64,000 bases of DNA, from positions 23,688,839 through 23,752,838 of the forward strand of contig OY754981.1 in NCBI GenBank assembly GCA_963576475.1, read 5' to 3'. This stretch comes from Molanna angustata (taxonomy: Eukaryota > Arthropoda > Insecta > Trichoptera > Molannidae). The notes below the pieces were generated by a model. The model saw nothing but the letters and a program-made list of their open reading frames with translations, did not search any database and was not told where the DNA came from. Both the position numbers and the translations under genes were made by a program. Of the stretch, positions 10,861 through 22,224 are shown one piece after another. Each line of letters begins with the position of its first letter. Position 1 is the stretch's first letter.

Positions 10861-11836
10861 TTTTTTGTATAATTATTACACCAATATATCAAAAGAGTGG
10901 TATGTAATCCATTTTAAAAATATCAAAATAAACAGAATCTGTGGAGAAATACTTTTTAAAATTCTTTTTTATATAATTTTATTTTAATTTATAATGATTA
11001 ATTAATTGAATTCAAATGCGTTTTGTGCATTTTTCACTGTTTAATTATTACTATATATGCTTTTAACGACAAATAGTATTGGTCCCCGAACAACGCTAGC
11101 AAAAGTACATTTTTTATTATATAAAAATATTTGGATGCACGGCGGCGTTGAGCTTAAACGATTACAAACATTTGTATTCAAGCACTCTAAAAATATCAGT
11201 AGGAAGAAAAAATATCTTAATCCTACTCGAATAAATGATAAGTTTGTGATACTACCAGATATAACATGAGAAAAACAAATCAATTTTGAAAAGGATCCTA
11301 AATGAGTTTATTCATTTAATTAATTTGCGAAAAAAATACCTTTAGAAATAAACACTAGGTATATCTACATTAAATCGCTTGCTTATATTTATGAACTTAG
11401 TTAAAGACACATATGGTTTAATTTATCGCCCTAATCCCCAAAAAGTTTCTTGTCTGAAACTGACAATAAATAAAAAACTTTCACTATTACTTTTATTGCT
11501 CGGAATTCAGCTTCATCCAACAGATACATTATAAACACAGGAGCAGGGACGAACCCAAATTAATATGTTTAGTGTAAAGGACTATGGATAATCCTGACAA
11601 GAGTTTAAAATTATCACAGCATTAACATATTCAAACTGATATGCTCACAGTTTAATACCAACTTTTGTAGAACTAGGCATTCAATTTAAAACAAAAAAGT
11701 CAAAAACAAAATCAAAAGGATATCACACAAGGATAATAGTATATTGAAATAATTTGCTCTAAAAACACAATTGAAAAACCTTAGGTAAAAAAACATTTAG
11801 CCGATATCTCAATGTGTACTATAGACAGACTTGATT
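10861..11836. other. No feature seen
   Basis: AT-rich sequence. The overlapping frames at 11041-11283 on both strands show no family resemblance. Confidence 0.4.
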
Positions 11837-12117
11837 GATTACAACAAAATAAGGGATACAAAATGGAGGATTTCGGCAAAATAAGGGACACAGAATGGAC
11901 GATTACAACAAAATAAGGGGTACAAAATGGATGAGAACACCAAATAAGGGGTACAAAATGGATGAGAACAACGAAATAAGGAGTACAAAATGGATGATTA
12001 CAACAAAATAAGGGGTACAAAATGGATGAGAACACCAAATAAGGGGTACAAAATGGATGAGAACAACGAAATAAGGAGTACAAAATGGATGATTACAACA
12101 AAATAAAGGGTACAAAA
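11837..12117. repeat. Minisatellite, 31/32-bp unit with 95-bp higher-order repeat
   Basis: About nine units of the type aaataaggggtacaaaatgg followed by atgagaacac or atgattacaa. Three distinct neighbouring units (32+31+32 bp) starting at 11909 are repeated as a block at 12004, an exact 95-bp higher-order period. The outer units are more diverged. The repeated His-Phe-Cys/Tyr-Pro-Leu frames on the minus strand are a by-product of the array. Confidence 0.93.
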
Positions 12118-13126
12118 ATAACCAGATATCGAAAGATCAAGAATTGATGAAATCCGTTACTTGTCGTGTATTCCATCATTAGATCCTGACCAAATTTATT
12201 AAAAATTGGACAAGTTTTTTTATTTAAATTTATTTTTTATTTGATATCTCACACAAGAATTAACGAAAAATTATCGATATGGCATTGCAAATAAACTTTG
12301 GAGATTTTTTCTGCGCAAAACAGAAAAGATTTTTGAAGTTTAATTTATTATTATTGTATAGACTGAATGGACGGATGGGACTAAAAAGGGTCGAAAGAGA
12401 CTGAAAAGACGGAAATGTCATGAGAGATTCTATATCAGTCTTAAAATATAAAATAAAACATCAACCAATTTTCTAAGTATCTAGTGAAGTAAATATTTAT
12501 ACACAGGCAGGATAAAGTCTGCCCGGTTTTGCTAGTAATAAAAAAAAACACGAATACCTAGAGTACAAATAATACAGAATAAAATAAATACAATGTATTT
12601 TCATGGACAATTTGTCGCTCGTAATAAAAGTCAAAAATATTATAAAGTTCATGAAATATTTAGCCTTTCATACAACGAAAAAATATTTAAAGACGATTAT
12701 AGTTATATAATAACTGTCCCATTATATTTAATGAGCCAAGTGCGGTTCTGCGTAATAAACCCCCGACGATTTTTTTTCTTTTTCTAAAAAGCTCTCGTCT
12801 TCCAGATGTTCAATAATTTATCAATTCCCTTTTCAGATAAAAGTGTACATTGTACCTACGTACAAAACATATACATACATACTGCCTAACCTTTCTCATA
12901 CACTTTGACACAGAAACTCGAAACAGTACCAATAAGTCGAGACACCCAATACAAAATGGTAGGTCGGCCAGATACCCCCAGAGATTTCGTCGGCAAAAAA
13001 TACGCACAAGGGGCAAAAATCGAATATTGAATTATGATACATTATAAAACGATTATGGAATATGACAATTTATAAATAGAACAAATTGAATATAAATAAA
13101 TATATTAAATAAGGCAAAATAATTAG
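12118..13126. other. AT-rich sequence with a possible CTAG-ended element terminus
   Basis: Around 12505-12540 the string agtctgcccggttttgctag is followed by T. This kind of end (GCCCGG..CTAGT) is common at one terminus of dispersed insect repeats, and its complement occurs at 61023. A GC-richer stretch at 12940-13010 (ggtaggtcggccagataccc) resembles the complement of 30640-30690. No genes recognised. Confidence 0.35.
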
Positions 13127-13438
13127 CAATGTATACCTATTCAGGATTATAGTTATATTTTAGTAAACCTTTTTCCACTTTCTTATAAAATTCAAAATGA
13201 GTCTGTGTTTGTTAGCATAGATCAACAAACATATAAAGACAGTGATTCTTTTGATTGTGACGGCTTCGGCTTTTTGTATAGATTTAGCAAGCCGAAACAA
13301 TCGTCGATAAAATATGAAGTAAGTTTACAAATATTAGAATACGTGGTATTGGCTCCTTCCCCGATTAAGGATATAAATAAGGTAAAGATGCGATTCGCAG
13401 TGTCTTATTGCTTCCGCGCGCTATACAGACAGTTATAG
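13127..13438 (+). other. Long open frame of unknown nature, possible exon
   Basis: The frame is open for 104 codons from after a TAG at 13124 to 13438. It includes SVFVSIDQQTYKDSDSFDCD then GFGFLYRFSKPKQSSIKYE. A GTAAGT at 13319 (tatgaagtaagt) would be a good 5' splice site, and ttttag near 13163 a possible acceptor. There is no ATG early in the frame. The last part of the frame reads into the 22-bp minisatellite. I recognise no protein family, and chance cannot be excluded in this composition. Confidence 0.2.
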
Positions 13439-13702
13439 CGCGCTATACAGACAGTTATAGCGCGCTATACAGACAGTTATAGCGCGCTATACAGACAGTT
13501 ATAGCGCGCTATACAGACAGTTATAGCGCGCTATACAGACAGTTATAGCGCGCTATACAGACAGTTATAGCGCGCTATACAGACAGTTATAGCGCGCTAT
13601 ACAGACAGTTATAGCGCGCTATACAGACAGTTATAGCGCACTATACATACAGTTATAGCGCGCTATACAGACAGTTATAGCGCGCTATACAGACAGTTAT
13701 AA
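13419..13702. repeat. Minisatellite, 22-bp unit, 13 copies, palindromic core
   Basis: The unit ctatacagacagttatagcg plus cg has an exact 22-bp period from 13421 to 13685. Each junction forms TATAGCGCGCTATA, a perfect 14-bp palindrome with two CpG steps. One unit near 13640 carries gcgcac and catacag changes; the others are practically identical. Confidence 0.97.
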
Positions 13703-14034
13703 CAGTGCAGGTACTTGTTCGGCCAAGAGCTATGCAACGAATAAACCAAGTATCAAATCAGGACAAGACAGTAAACCCCACAAACAAACAAACAAACCCC
13801 ACAAATTAAGTAAACCCCACACCAGGACAAGACAGTATTTTACTAACTTTAGACTGATAAAATTATGTTTTCCAAGAGACTGAGTGAGTGGCTTCTCAGA
13901 ATCAAGAATCTCCCTTTGTTGAAACCAAAATTCACACATATAAATAGGTACTTGATAATTCTCAGATAGTTAAAACTCGTCTTTCGATATCCGTATGCCA
14001 TCTGCTTCCCAGATAAATAGATAGGTATACTCGC

Positions 14035-14575
14035 CAACTTGTTCGAGTCATTCGTTCTCTACTTTTATTTGCGAAACAGAGTGAATGGAGCACATAGACC
14101 ATTTATGAATGATCGATACATATCAAATGATGCCAAATTTTCCATTCATAATGCCTTCGTAGTGCCGACCTTGACATATGCAAGTGAAACCTGGACATGG
14201 CGACTAGAACGATGTGTGACAGGGTATGAAATGAGGACAAAATGAAAGAATTATGTAATTTGAAAAAATATGTAATTAATAGAATGAAAGTTAGCACATT
14301 GAGATGGTTTGGGCACTTGGGTAGAATGAATGAAGAACGCCTGACGAAGAAAATATACAAAGCTAACAGAAACAAAATAAGAGATCGGGGGCGCCCAAGA
14401 AAAGGATGGCTCGACCATGTGAACGATATTCTTTCTGAAAGACGATAATGTACCAAGCGTGAACAATAGACGAATATGATTATATGAGACGATTCATGAA
14501 TGTTGCCGAGGCGATGAATGTGGTTCTCTCTGCCTACCCCGTGAGGGACATAGCTTGATGGTATCTAAGTAGTAC
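14035..14575 (+). pseudogene. LINE family L, C-terminal fragment and 3' end
   Basis: The first frame (14039-14245) contains NAFVVPTLTYASETWTW, the conserved stretch after the reverse transcriptase domain. After a frameshift the second frame (14242-14448) reads LKKYVINRMKVSTLRWFGHL, GRMNEERLTKKIYKA and GRPRKGWLDHVNDIL. This is the usual C-terminal block of RTE-type LINE proteins. The 3' end follows: gaggcgatgaatgtggttct, then accccgtgagggacatagct and tgatggtatc. The 5' portion of the element is missing and the protein is broken. Related copies lie at 35040, 38945 (-), 47893 (-), 57597 (-) and 58844. Confidence 0.9.
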
Positions 14576-14589
14576 CTAAGAAAAAAGTG

Positions 14590-17330
14590 AAATTATTATT
14601 TTAGGATCCTTTTTTAGCTCCTCGCATTTAAATTCAAAGACAAAGCAGCTCATCATTCAAACGTTCAAATACCAATGAACTCAACTATTCTCGGAACTGA
14701 AGATGATCTTAGTCGAGTAGCCATCATCACAGTCAGAACCCAAGACATGATAGAAGTAATCGGATGATGTATGCGCTCGTTATTATTACACGATGAATGT
14801 ATAGGTCAGTACGAAATTGATCACGACCGAACGATTATACTCGGTTAACAGTTTGACTTTCATGAGATCACCGGACATTAATTTCATCTGTCTGCATTTA
14901 CATCTCATGTTGTGATATGTGCATATCTCATTTTAAAGTAGCCTTCCTAAATTAATAGCCGTCAATTATAAAATGGAAACTAATCAATTATACAACAAAA
15001 ACATCGTGGTAGGAATAGATCAAACTTAATAGCTCATTGAATTATTGAAATAAAGAACAAAAAAAATTAACTTGATCATTTTTCACTATTGTTAAATAAA
15101 GAAAAGAAGTATTAAGTAGGTGATATTCAAAATTCTAATGACTGTAGTGTTATAATCAAGTCATTAAAAAATCAATAGTGAAAAAAGATATAGTTAAAAG
15201 TATATAGAAAAGGAACAACAAAAAACGTTATGCCAAATATAGTAAGATTTTCAATACCCAAAAGAGCTGAAGTAATCCAGAAATATGTATGTGTTTTTTT
15301 GTGAGAATATAACAAGAAATATTCGGTACATTCTGATCAATAATTCCAAAAATAACTAATTGAGCACGGAAAAATGTTTATAAATGGATTATATCCAAAG
15401 ATTTATTTCGAATTCTTGATAAAGGAGACGAAAATACTCGAAAAATGTTTCTAAGAACAAAGGAGGATGCAAAGTTCTATACGTTCCATAAAGTTATTTA
15501 GAAAAGTTGGCGAATAATATAAATTCAATAAGATGGAATTGACTCGATCTAAAATCGTTTTTTACAACGATCAGACCTTGAACACAGTCAGATTGTAAGT
15601 GTACATGTGCTAAATATTATTGAAAAAAAAATACTACCTGCAACTAGTTCAATATCAATAACATGACCGCAATTGGACATATAGAATTACAAGTTAACCG
15701 CACATCACTTCTAACGATCAAACAAAGATGGTAGCTCATTTGACTACCAACTGCTGTAAAAGATAAGTAATACATTATAGTTTAATATACCAATATATGT
15801 AATGCTCTAATGATTGCTGGAATAAACAAGTTCACAAGTTGTGTAAAAAACCTTATAAAAGAGCACGGTATAAAAAAGAGAAACCAAAAAACGGACGAGC
15901 CAATTAATTAATTAGTAACTTGTATGGGAATAAATGAGTATTTGCTGAAGAAACCAGAAAATCTATTTTTTTTCAAACAAAAATATAACTCTGTTTCAGT
16001 CAAAAAAAAACTCGGTAGACGGGGATGGAGATGTGTTTTTAAAGTGGTACTGGTTTAATTACTAGTTATTTTGTTTAGGCCATTTTGTTTTCATTATTTA
16101 GGTGGGAGCATTGAGATATTCTCTCGTCAGATTTCACTCAAAAAGCCAATCAATTTGGAATAATTTTCATTACTTCCAAACTCCTGTTTACACATAATAT
16201 TACGCTAGATTTGTGTCTACGCATCTTTTCATATTCTTCTCTTCAATTATCTTGACTTATTCCCATCTATCAGGATTCCATTTCAGTGATCGTGTCAACA
16301 TTTTCATCAACTATTCCTATCAACTCTGTATGCTTTATACTTAGGTACTTTATAATAAGTTCGTCATTCATTCATTCTAAATCCCAACTCTCAACGAATA
16401 TTTATCAAAAAAATTAAATATACATTTTGATATTCCTAGTAAGCCGCTCGCTGTTAAATTAAAAAATATTATATACTTATTTGCCAATTAGGAAATTCAT
16501 AAAAGAAAAGAAAAAAAAATACGTAGGATATTTAAATTAAAGTAACTTGAAATAAAACTTACGATTTCCTTTCATAAAAAACATAGTAAGTAGATTGTAC
16601 ATCATACCTGAAACAAGAGAAATACAAATATAAGTATTATCAGAATAAAAAAATCAATCAGTGCAAACAGAAAAAAATATCCATGCAAACATATTTCATT
16701 TATAAGGTATATTACATTTTATTAGGGAAAACCAACAGCTACGTACAATAATTATAAATTGACAGAGAATTAACATAAATAAAACAAAGAAAAAACTATC
16801 AGGAGAGAAATCTTTATATTCTGTTGACAAATTTGTTTTATTTCAAGGTTCTAATGTAACATTTAAGTACGAGTTGAACTGCATATTAATTATGGGCTGA
16901 ATCCTCGTTATGTACAAAAAAACACTATAAGGCTTAGAGGTTTTTTATCCCTACGTAAGTAAAATACATGGATGGGAAAATGTTAAGTTTTCAATGTGGT
17001 AAATGATAATAATTGAAATGGATCCGTGATCATCCATAAATTGATGGATTAACCGAGCGAAATTGAGTCAATCTGTACCTAGGACAAAACTTTTGATATC
17101 CCGTGATATCATTATACTCTGGAGGATTAACAGGAGAACTTACTTGGTCCATATTTGACTAAATTAACCCGAGAATACAACTTAGGGCTGTTTTAACGCT
17201 AAGACAATCTTCTACTCAGTCGGATTAGACGAAATTGATTCATATCGATTGGGTTGAAGAGAGAATATGTTATGTTATTTTAATAAATATTTTTGACTAA
17301 TGATTCAATAATTCCATTACAATTGGTACA
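14590..17330. other. AT-rich sequence, largely unexplained
   Basis: Apart from the candidate minus-strand exon at 16563-16607 I see no repeats, RNA genes or coding similarity in these 2.7 kb. It is one of the longest stretches of the window without a recognisable transposon piece. Confidence 0.4.
16563..16607 (-). other. Candidate 45-nt exon or recursive splice site
   Basis: On the minus strand a pyrimidine-rich tract ending ttctcttgtttcag (up to 16608) precedes GTATGATGTACAATC. After 45 nt a 5' splice site gtaagt occupies 16562-16557. The 45 nt are open in two phases, one giving YDVQSTYYVFYERK. Because the sequence after the CAG is itself GTATGA, it could instead act as a zero-length recursive splice site. 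No protein family is recognised and no transcript evidence is available. Confidence 0.25.
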
Positions 17331-17389
17331 TCTTCTTTTGGAATTGGACAGAGTCTCAGAGACACAGGCGGCTTACTATGATATGAAGG

Positions 17390-17562
17390 TGTGAGGCGTA
17401 GGTGGAGACCCAACCTGATGTATGGACTACGTCAAGTGGGACCTGGACTTTTTGGGCGTGGTCAATTGGAGATATGGAGCCGTTGACAGATAAGAATGGG
17501 AAAGACTTCTTTTGGAGGCGAGGTCCCACATTGAGATGTGGAGCCGATGATGATGATGATGA
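17390..17562 (+). repeat. LINE 3' end with (GAT)n tail
   Basis: A GC-richer stretch (ggcgtaggtggagacccaac, then gaggcgaggtcccacattga) ends in gatgatgatgatgatgac. Insect RTE-type LINEs often end in such short repeats just past the stop. The protein part is too short to assign with confidence. Confidence 0.45.
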
Positions 17563-17589
17563 CTATGATCGCAGTTTCAGTGTAAACGA

Positions 17590-17757
17590 AGGCTTAAAGT
17601 GAAATAAACTGCCCCTTGACAAACATGGAGCTCAGAGCATTGACACTTTCGGTAGACTTCTTAAGACTGGCTAGTTTCATAGAGCCAACAAATAAGCTAT
17701 AGCGCCTTTGAAGTGATCTTGTATCTCTAAAGGGATAAAATCATTATTATACTAATC
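17590..17757 (+). pseudogene. L2/CR1-like LINE, extreme C-terminal remnant
   Basis: A short frame reads WNKLPLDKHGAQSIDTFGRL LKT with intervening changes, the WN.LP....S...F...LKT motif found at the C-terminus of L2/CR1 proteins. The 3' end has agcgcctttgaagtgatctt and then a repeat-rich tail, comparable with the 3' ends at 34650-34735 and 57546-57595. Confidence 0.65.
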
Positions 17758-17867
17758 GAAAATGTGTTCACAGTCTTATGTCCTGTGTCATTCATAGGCA
17801 TGTGGTCATAGTATGAAATTAATTTATAGTGAATTTATTAAATTATCGATATTATACTATCCGACCC

Positions 17868-18000
17868 TTGAGCGTAAAAAACCGGGTTCAATTACCGGCG
17901 AAGACACAATTTTAAAGAATTTTTCAGTCGGGATTTGAGAAACGATTAATATTAAGTCTGGGTCAAATTTGATGCGTGTTAAATTAATATTTAACCTATA
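17868..18000 (+). repeat. tRNA-derived SINE S1, diverged copy
   Basis: It reads aaaccgggttcaattaccgg, then acacaattttaaagaatttt and tcagtcgggattt, ending gcgtgttaaattaatattta. That is the B-box region, body and tail of S1, best compared with the complement of 39483-39600. The A-box half has decayed. Confidence 0.65.
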
Positions 18001-18199
18001 CATTCCCCGAGAAGCAATAAATAATAAAAAATACTTTAATTTTTATTGAAGTAATCCTAATGGTCGGTCAGTATTAGCTCGTTTTTTTGTTGCGGATGGC
18101 TAAATGGTTAATATACCTACCTACTATTCCCAACTCTTTTCTTTTTTATCTTTTTTATATTTTAATATACCCGTGTTAAAAAAATATATTTTTGCAATT

Positions 18200-18345
18200 G
18201 TTAAATAATTTATGTACTTAGTTTAAACTATTTAAAAGAACTTTTAAAAGGTTTATATCCTGTTAATATAATTATACCTATTGTAAATTAATATTGTAAA
18301 CTGTTGGTTCTTTAAAATCAATAAAATAAAATAAAAAAATAAATA
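18200..18345 (+). repeat. Probable retroelement 3' tail
   Basis: AT-rich sequence ending ggttctttaaaatcaataaa and a pure (AAATA)-type tail at 18320-18345, as left by jockey/CR1-type insertions. No coding part is visible. Confidence 0.35.
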
Positions 18346-18360
18346 TATTAATAATATTCA

Positions 18361-18640
18361 TAAACTAATGTGGCGAGGATGTACCTCTCCATCATCGATG
18401 CCATCTCGCTCGGACGATCTCGCTTCTCACGAAGATTGCCGAAGACGACCGAGAGACAGCGCATCGTATTTTAATCAACTAACGTGGCGATTTATTCGCT
18501 CGTCAGTCCAGCGTTCAAGCACAGTGTTCAATAATTATAATATTTTATCCCGACCGACCCTAGTATCGCGGATCAATCTAACTAAATTTGTTAACTGTTT
18601 TAATCCGAAAATATAATTAATCTGAGTAAGTTTTCTTTTA
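18361..18640 (+). other. GC-richer segment, unidentified
   Basis: An open frame (18368-18616) reads SSMPSRSDDLASHEDCRRRP and continues to VNCFNPKI. Base composition is higher in G+C than the flanks for the first 200 bp. It could be an old retroelement or LTR piece. I recognise no family and would not call it a gene. Confidence 0.2.
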
Positions 18641-18834
18641 TTATGAAACCTATCATCATTCTATTATTTAAATAGCTGAGTAAAACAATTGCAATATCTA
18701 AAAATAGTTGTATGTGTTTTGGGAGATGAATTTAGAACACGCAATAAACTCGCAACCTTTTCTGATTTCTTATTAATAATCTTATTAAATATATAACTTC
18801 CTCCCAACGCACATACCGCTAAAGATAATTAAAG

Positions 18835-19125
18835 TGTTTTGAATATGATGGATAAAGAGAGAGAATTTCTGACCACTATCAAGTGATGCAATGCCACATA
18901 CTTTGGCCACTTATTCCGTGGTGATAAATATGGCCTTCTACAACTTGTAGTGGAGAGAAAGATGGAGGGTAGAATATAGAGTTCTAAAAGAATATCGTGG
19001 CTTAAAAATCTCGGCAGTGGTTCGGGATTCCGAATGCAGCGTCTCCAATTAGGTTGATGCAAGATTGAATTATGAGTAAGGTGTGATGGTCGCCAACAAT
19101 CATTAGGAGCGGCACAAGAAGAAAA
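18835..19125 (+). pseudogene. RTE-like LINE, C-terminal fragment
   Basis: Across shifted frames the plus strand reads YFGHLFRGDKYGLLQLVVER, KMEG, ISWLKNLGSGSGFRMQRLQL and GVMVANNH. These blocks match the common LINE C-terminus with a YxGHxxR start, a GDKYxLLQ core, a WLKN block and a final MIANL-like end. Internal stops and small deletions break the frame. Only the last ~95 codons remain, followed by ggcacaagaagaaaatct. Confidence 0.8.
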
Positions 19126-19387
19126 TCTTAATTGAATTAAATGTCGTTATTTTTAATTTAGTGTTCGTTAATTGACAACTTTCACAAACAGTCGATTACA
19201 AACTTTGATATTTACACCATTTTATTGATAAACTACCTTTTTTTATTTATTTATTTATCTTACAAAATACAAAATAATACATAATTTTCAACCTCACTAG
19301 GGCTGGCCTGTATTGAGGTCGATAATTTAACATTATGTACCTACTTATATGTAACTTCAGAAATAATAAATCGAATATTTATTTAAA

Positions 19388-19735
19388 GAACTGGAAAAGG
19401 ACTGTTGCTTTCATTGTTTACAAATAAACTAATTTCTCAATAGATGGCGTTACAAAAAAGGTTTCTTCGTTACTTCATAGATGACAATAGCATAATTCCT
19501 CATTTTCTGGTGAATTTTTGCACATTATTCAAATATATAGAACTTTCAAAAATTACATTGTGAAGGGAACTCAATAAGAAGGCATAATTGGTTAATGTTG
19601 CGCAAGCGCATAAAGTGATCACGTAAACCAGCCGATAACAGGTCGTAAGCCCTGTAGGTGCATTGAGTTCCTGGTTCTTCTATAATATCCCAACTTCATC
19701 TCTATTGATATGTTAATAAGTTTGTCAATAAAAAT
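19388..19735 (-). repeat. Element X, nearly complete minus-strand copy
   Basis: It contains the complements of all main X motifs: gactgttgctttcattgttt, aagaaggcataattggttaa, ttgcgcaagcgcataaagtg, taaaccagccgataacaggt and gagttcctggttcttctata. It ends with the taataagtttgtcaataaaa terminus. It is not interrupted at the site where the copy at 6850 carries an insertion. Confidence 0.85.
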
Positions 19736-20755
19736 ATGAATAATACTTATTATATTCCTTACTTTAAGCTTATTTCCATATTCTTCTTCTTTATCATATT
19801 ATTTTTCGTTGCTTTTCGTCATATCAAATGAAAGCATAAAAAAAAACTACGTGTCAAAATCATTTTTTATAATATTGTTCATTGAAATACCTATTTACAT
19901 AAAATATTCGATAAACAAATAAATATCTTATATTTGGTAAAAACTGAAACATTTTCAATGAAAGGTATATGCCGGGAAACAATGATACGAATAACAATAA
20001 TAGGTACTTACTGGATATTATTAAACAAGGCTCCTACACTTTTATCAAAAATGTTTTTTTTATTATGTTATAAACCATTAAGATGTGTAGATCGATTCAC
20101 AACCGTATAGACTCAACTTACTTACTTTCTAAATTAAACTTTTACTAACCATCACGCAATTTCAGATCTCAGTTATTGTTCTATGTCGACCGATGTTACA
20201 CAAACTACTCACAAAACAATTACATTAGACGGAGTTGCTCCAACTGCACTTCAGTTTAAAACATAAATCACAAGCCGATTTTAAAACATATATATTTCAA
20301 AAACTCGATAAATAGTACTTACTTACCTCAATCACATTCATCGAAAATATATTTCGCATACATACATACAATATAACACATATCTACATAATACCATAAA
20401 ACACAAACACTTACACAATATATGGTACATATAGTATTATAATATTTGTCATTATTGTGTGAAATTTATATTTGTTGCTCTTATGTGCAATACTTATTAG
20501 GTATTGGGATGCAATTAAAAATAATCATATTATATTATTTACTTAGGTATAACATTGTATCCTGTTTGTTTTCCAAGAAAATAAATTTTAAAAAAATCTA
20601 TTTAAATCAAAAAGTCAACTGATGTGTCTTTTGGCATAATATCCACCGGTTCTTTAAAAAATACGTAACATACATATACCTATGCCATACGAACAGTTAA
20701 AATTTGAATCATCTGTTGTGCACAGGAGACCGTACATCGGTAATTCTTTCAATAT
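19736..20755. other. AT-rich sequence with one candidate minus-strand splice donor
   Basis: At 20321-20326 the minus strand has the strong 5' splice site GATTGAG/gtaagtaagt. The preceding 57 nt (20327-20383) are open in one phase, including MRNIFSMNVIE, behind a weak acceptor attatgtag. Otherwise nothing was recognised. Confidence 0.2.
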
Positions 20756-21250
20756 GCCCAAACCACCTCAAGATAAAAAAATGTATCTTAAAAAATGTAA
20801 CGTTTTCGGGCTTTAACAATCCATCCTTAGTAACGACACAAAAAATGTAACTAGATCCAGAGGTCGCTCATAGATTCGATGGATTGACCTTGTTAAGTCC
20901 ATTAGGAAAGTCGCAGTCACCTACCCCACTCCATAGGGAACGTTATAGAACTAAGTGTTCTGTTCATCCCCGGAGCGGCTGCTCGTCGGACAAAACAAGA
21001 ACTACCACCATGCATATTTCATACATACTCGTCCAACCACACTCGTGAAGGCCCGTGAATCATAGCAGGGGTTACCCTCCCAGCAGCTCCACGAACAACA
21101 GACTGCCACAGGGAGCCTTCGCCACGCCCGTAGTACTTTCAGTTCTTCGATTTCCACACCAGGCCTTGTAAAGTCCAGTACAGGTTATTCTTCCCAAGAG
21201 AGTTCTACATGGAGAAAGAGTTATTAAATGTGACCGACAGCCTAAGTCAT
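20756..21250 (+). pseudogene. Probable LINE C-terminal remnant, degraded
   Basis: The frame around 20840 reads TRSRGRS then IRWIDLVKSIRKVAVTYPTP, similar to the GRP..RW.D.I block near the end of many LINE proteins. Upstream MPKPPQDKKMY fits the HVxRxPxDK context. The following GC-rich 300 bp (agcggctgctcgtcggacaa, gggttaccctcccagcagct) is probably the same element but is unreadable. Confidence 0.45.
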
Positions 21251-21850
21251 GAGGCCAATGAGGAAAAAGACGTGGGTCTTATATCTCAACTGAAATAATT
21301 GTAATTTATCGGAACAATAGCAATGATTTCTCGGTACACACATAAACGTAGGCTCAAAATATGTATGAACTAATTCATAGCCAATTCCTGGTAAAAACCA
21401 GAGTTAATAATAGATATCGATACTAGGGAATTTAATTCAGATGATAGTATGTAACCAATGAAAGATTTTAAATAACGCAGAATCAAAACATCTGAGAAGA
21501 GGGACATAGAAAAAGCGTAGGTTTCACATGTTTTTACAGAAATCATAACACATGTTCATATCGTTATGTTTGTGAGAAATTTTATGAAAAAAAAAAAATT
21601 ATTTTGTGTGTTGGATATGTTGTCATAAATTATAAACAGAAAACGAGGACATTAAACGTCACAATTAAAGTAAGTCATTGAATCGAATATTCTTTAACAA
21701 AAATACATTTAAGAAATGCAAAATGTATAATACCAAATTAAAATTTGTATAAATCCAATTATTTTATCAGTAAATTCTTTAGAAAAAATTTTGTAACATA
21801 TTATTTGAAATCAATTTTAACTATTTTAAAAAACAATTTTTTAACCAGAA
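21251..21850. other. No feature seen
   Basis: AT-rich sequence without recognised repeats. Confidence 0.4.
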
Positions 21851-22021
21851 ATGAGTTATTTGATACAATGAGTTATTTGATAGGAGTTATTTGATAAATG
21901 AGCTATTTGATATGAGTTATTTCATAAATGAGTTATTTGATACAATGAGTTATTTGATATGAGTTATTTGATACAATGAGTTATTTGATATGAGTTATTT
22001 GATAAATGAGTTATTTGATAC
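21851..22021. repeat. Short-unit minisatellite (gagttatttgata)n
   Basis: About ten copies of gagttatttgata separated by caat, aat, t or g, giving 13-17-bp steps. The spacer variation shows a variable-length unit rather than a fixed period. Confidence 0.92.
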
Positions 22022-22078
22022 GATCGGTTTCGAAGCGACTGATTCTAAATCAATTAAAATTATTTAAAAATAAAATTA

Positions 22079-22165
22079 GGCATACGCTTAAAGTGGTCAC
22101 GTAAACCAGCCCATGAGAGGTCGAAACCCCTGTAGGTGTATTGAATTCCCAGTTCTCGTAACCAG
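22079..22165 (-). repeat. Element X fragment
   Basis: It contains cttaaagtggtcacgtaaac, cagcccatgagaggtcgaaa and tgtaggtgtattgaattccc, the central part of X on the minus strand. Confidence 0.75.
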
Positions 22166-22224
22166 TGCCATGTGGAATCATTATACATGTAAGAAGTATC
22201 CCGATCAAAACACACACCTTTAAA

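Noticed and set aside
11781..12115. Minus-strand frames with repeated HPFCTPYF/HFVPLI blocks as a repeat protein
   Set aside because: They are a translation of the 31/32-bp minisatellite; unit lengths are not multiples of three, so the frames merely slip through.
14103..14456. 117-codon minus-strand frame
   Set aside because: It is antisense to the readable LINE family L protein on the plus strand.
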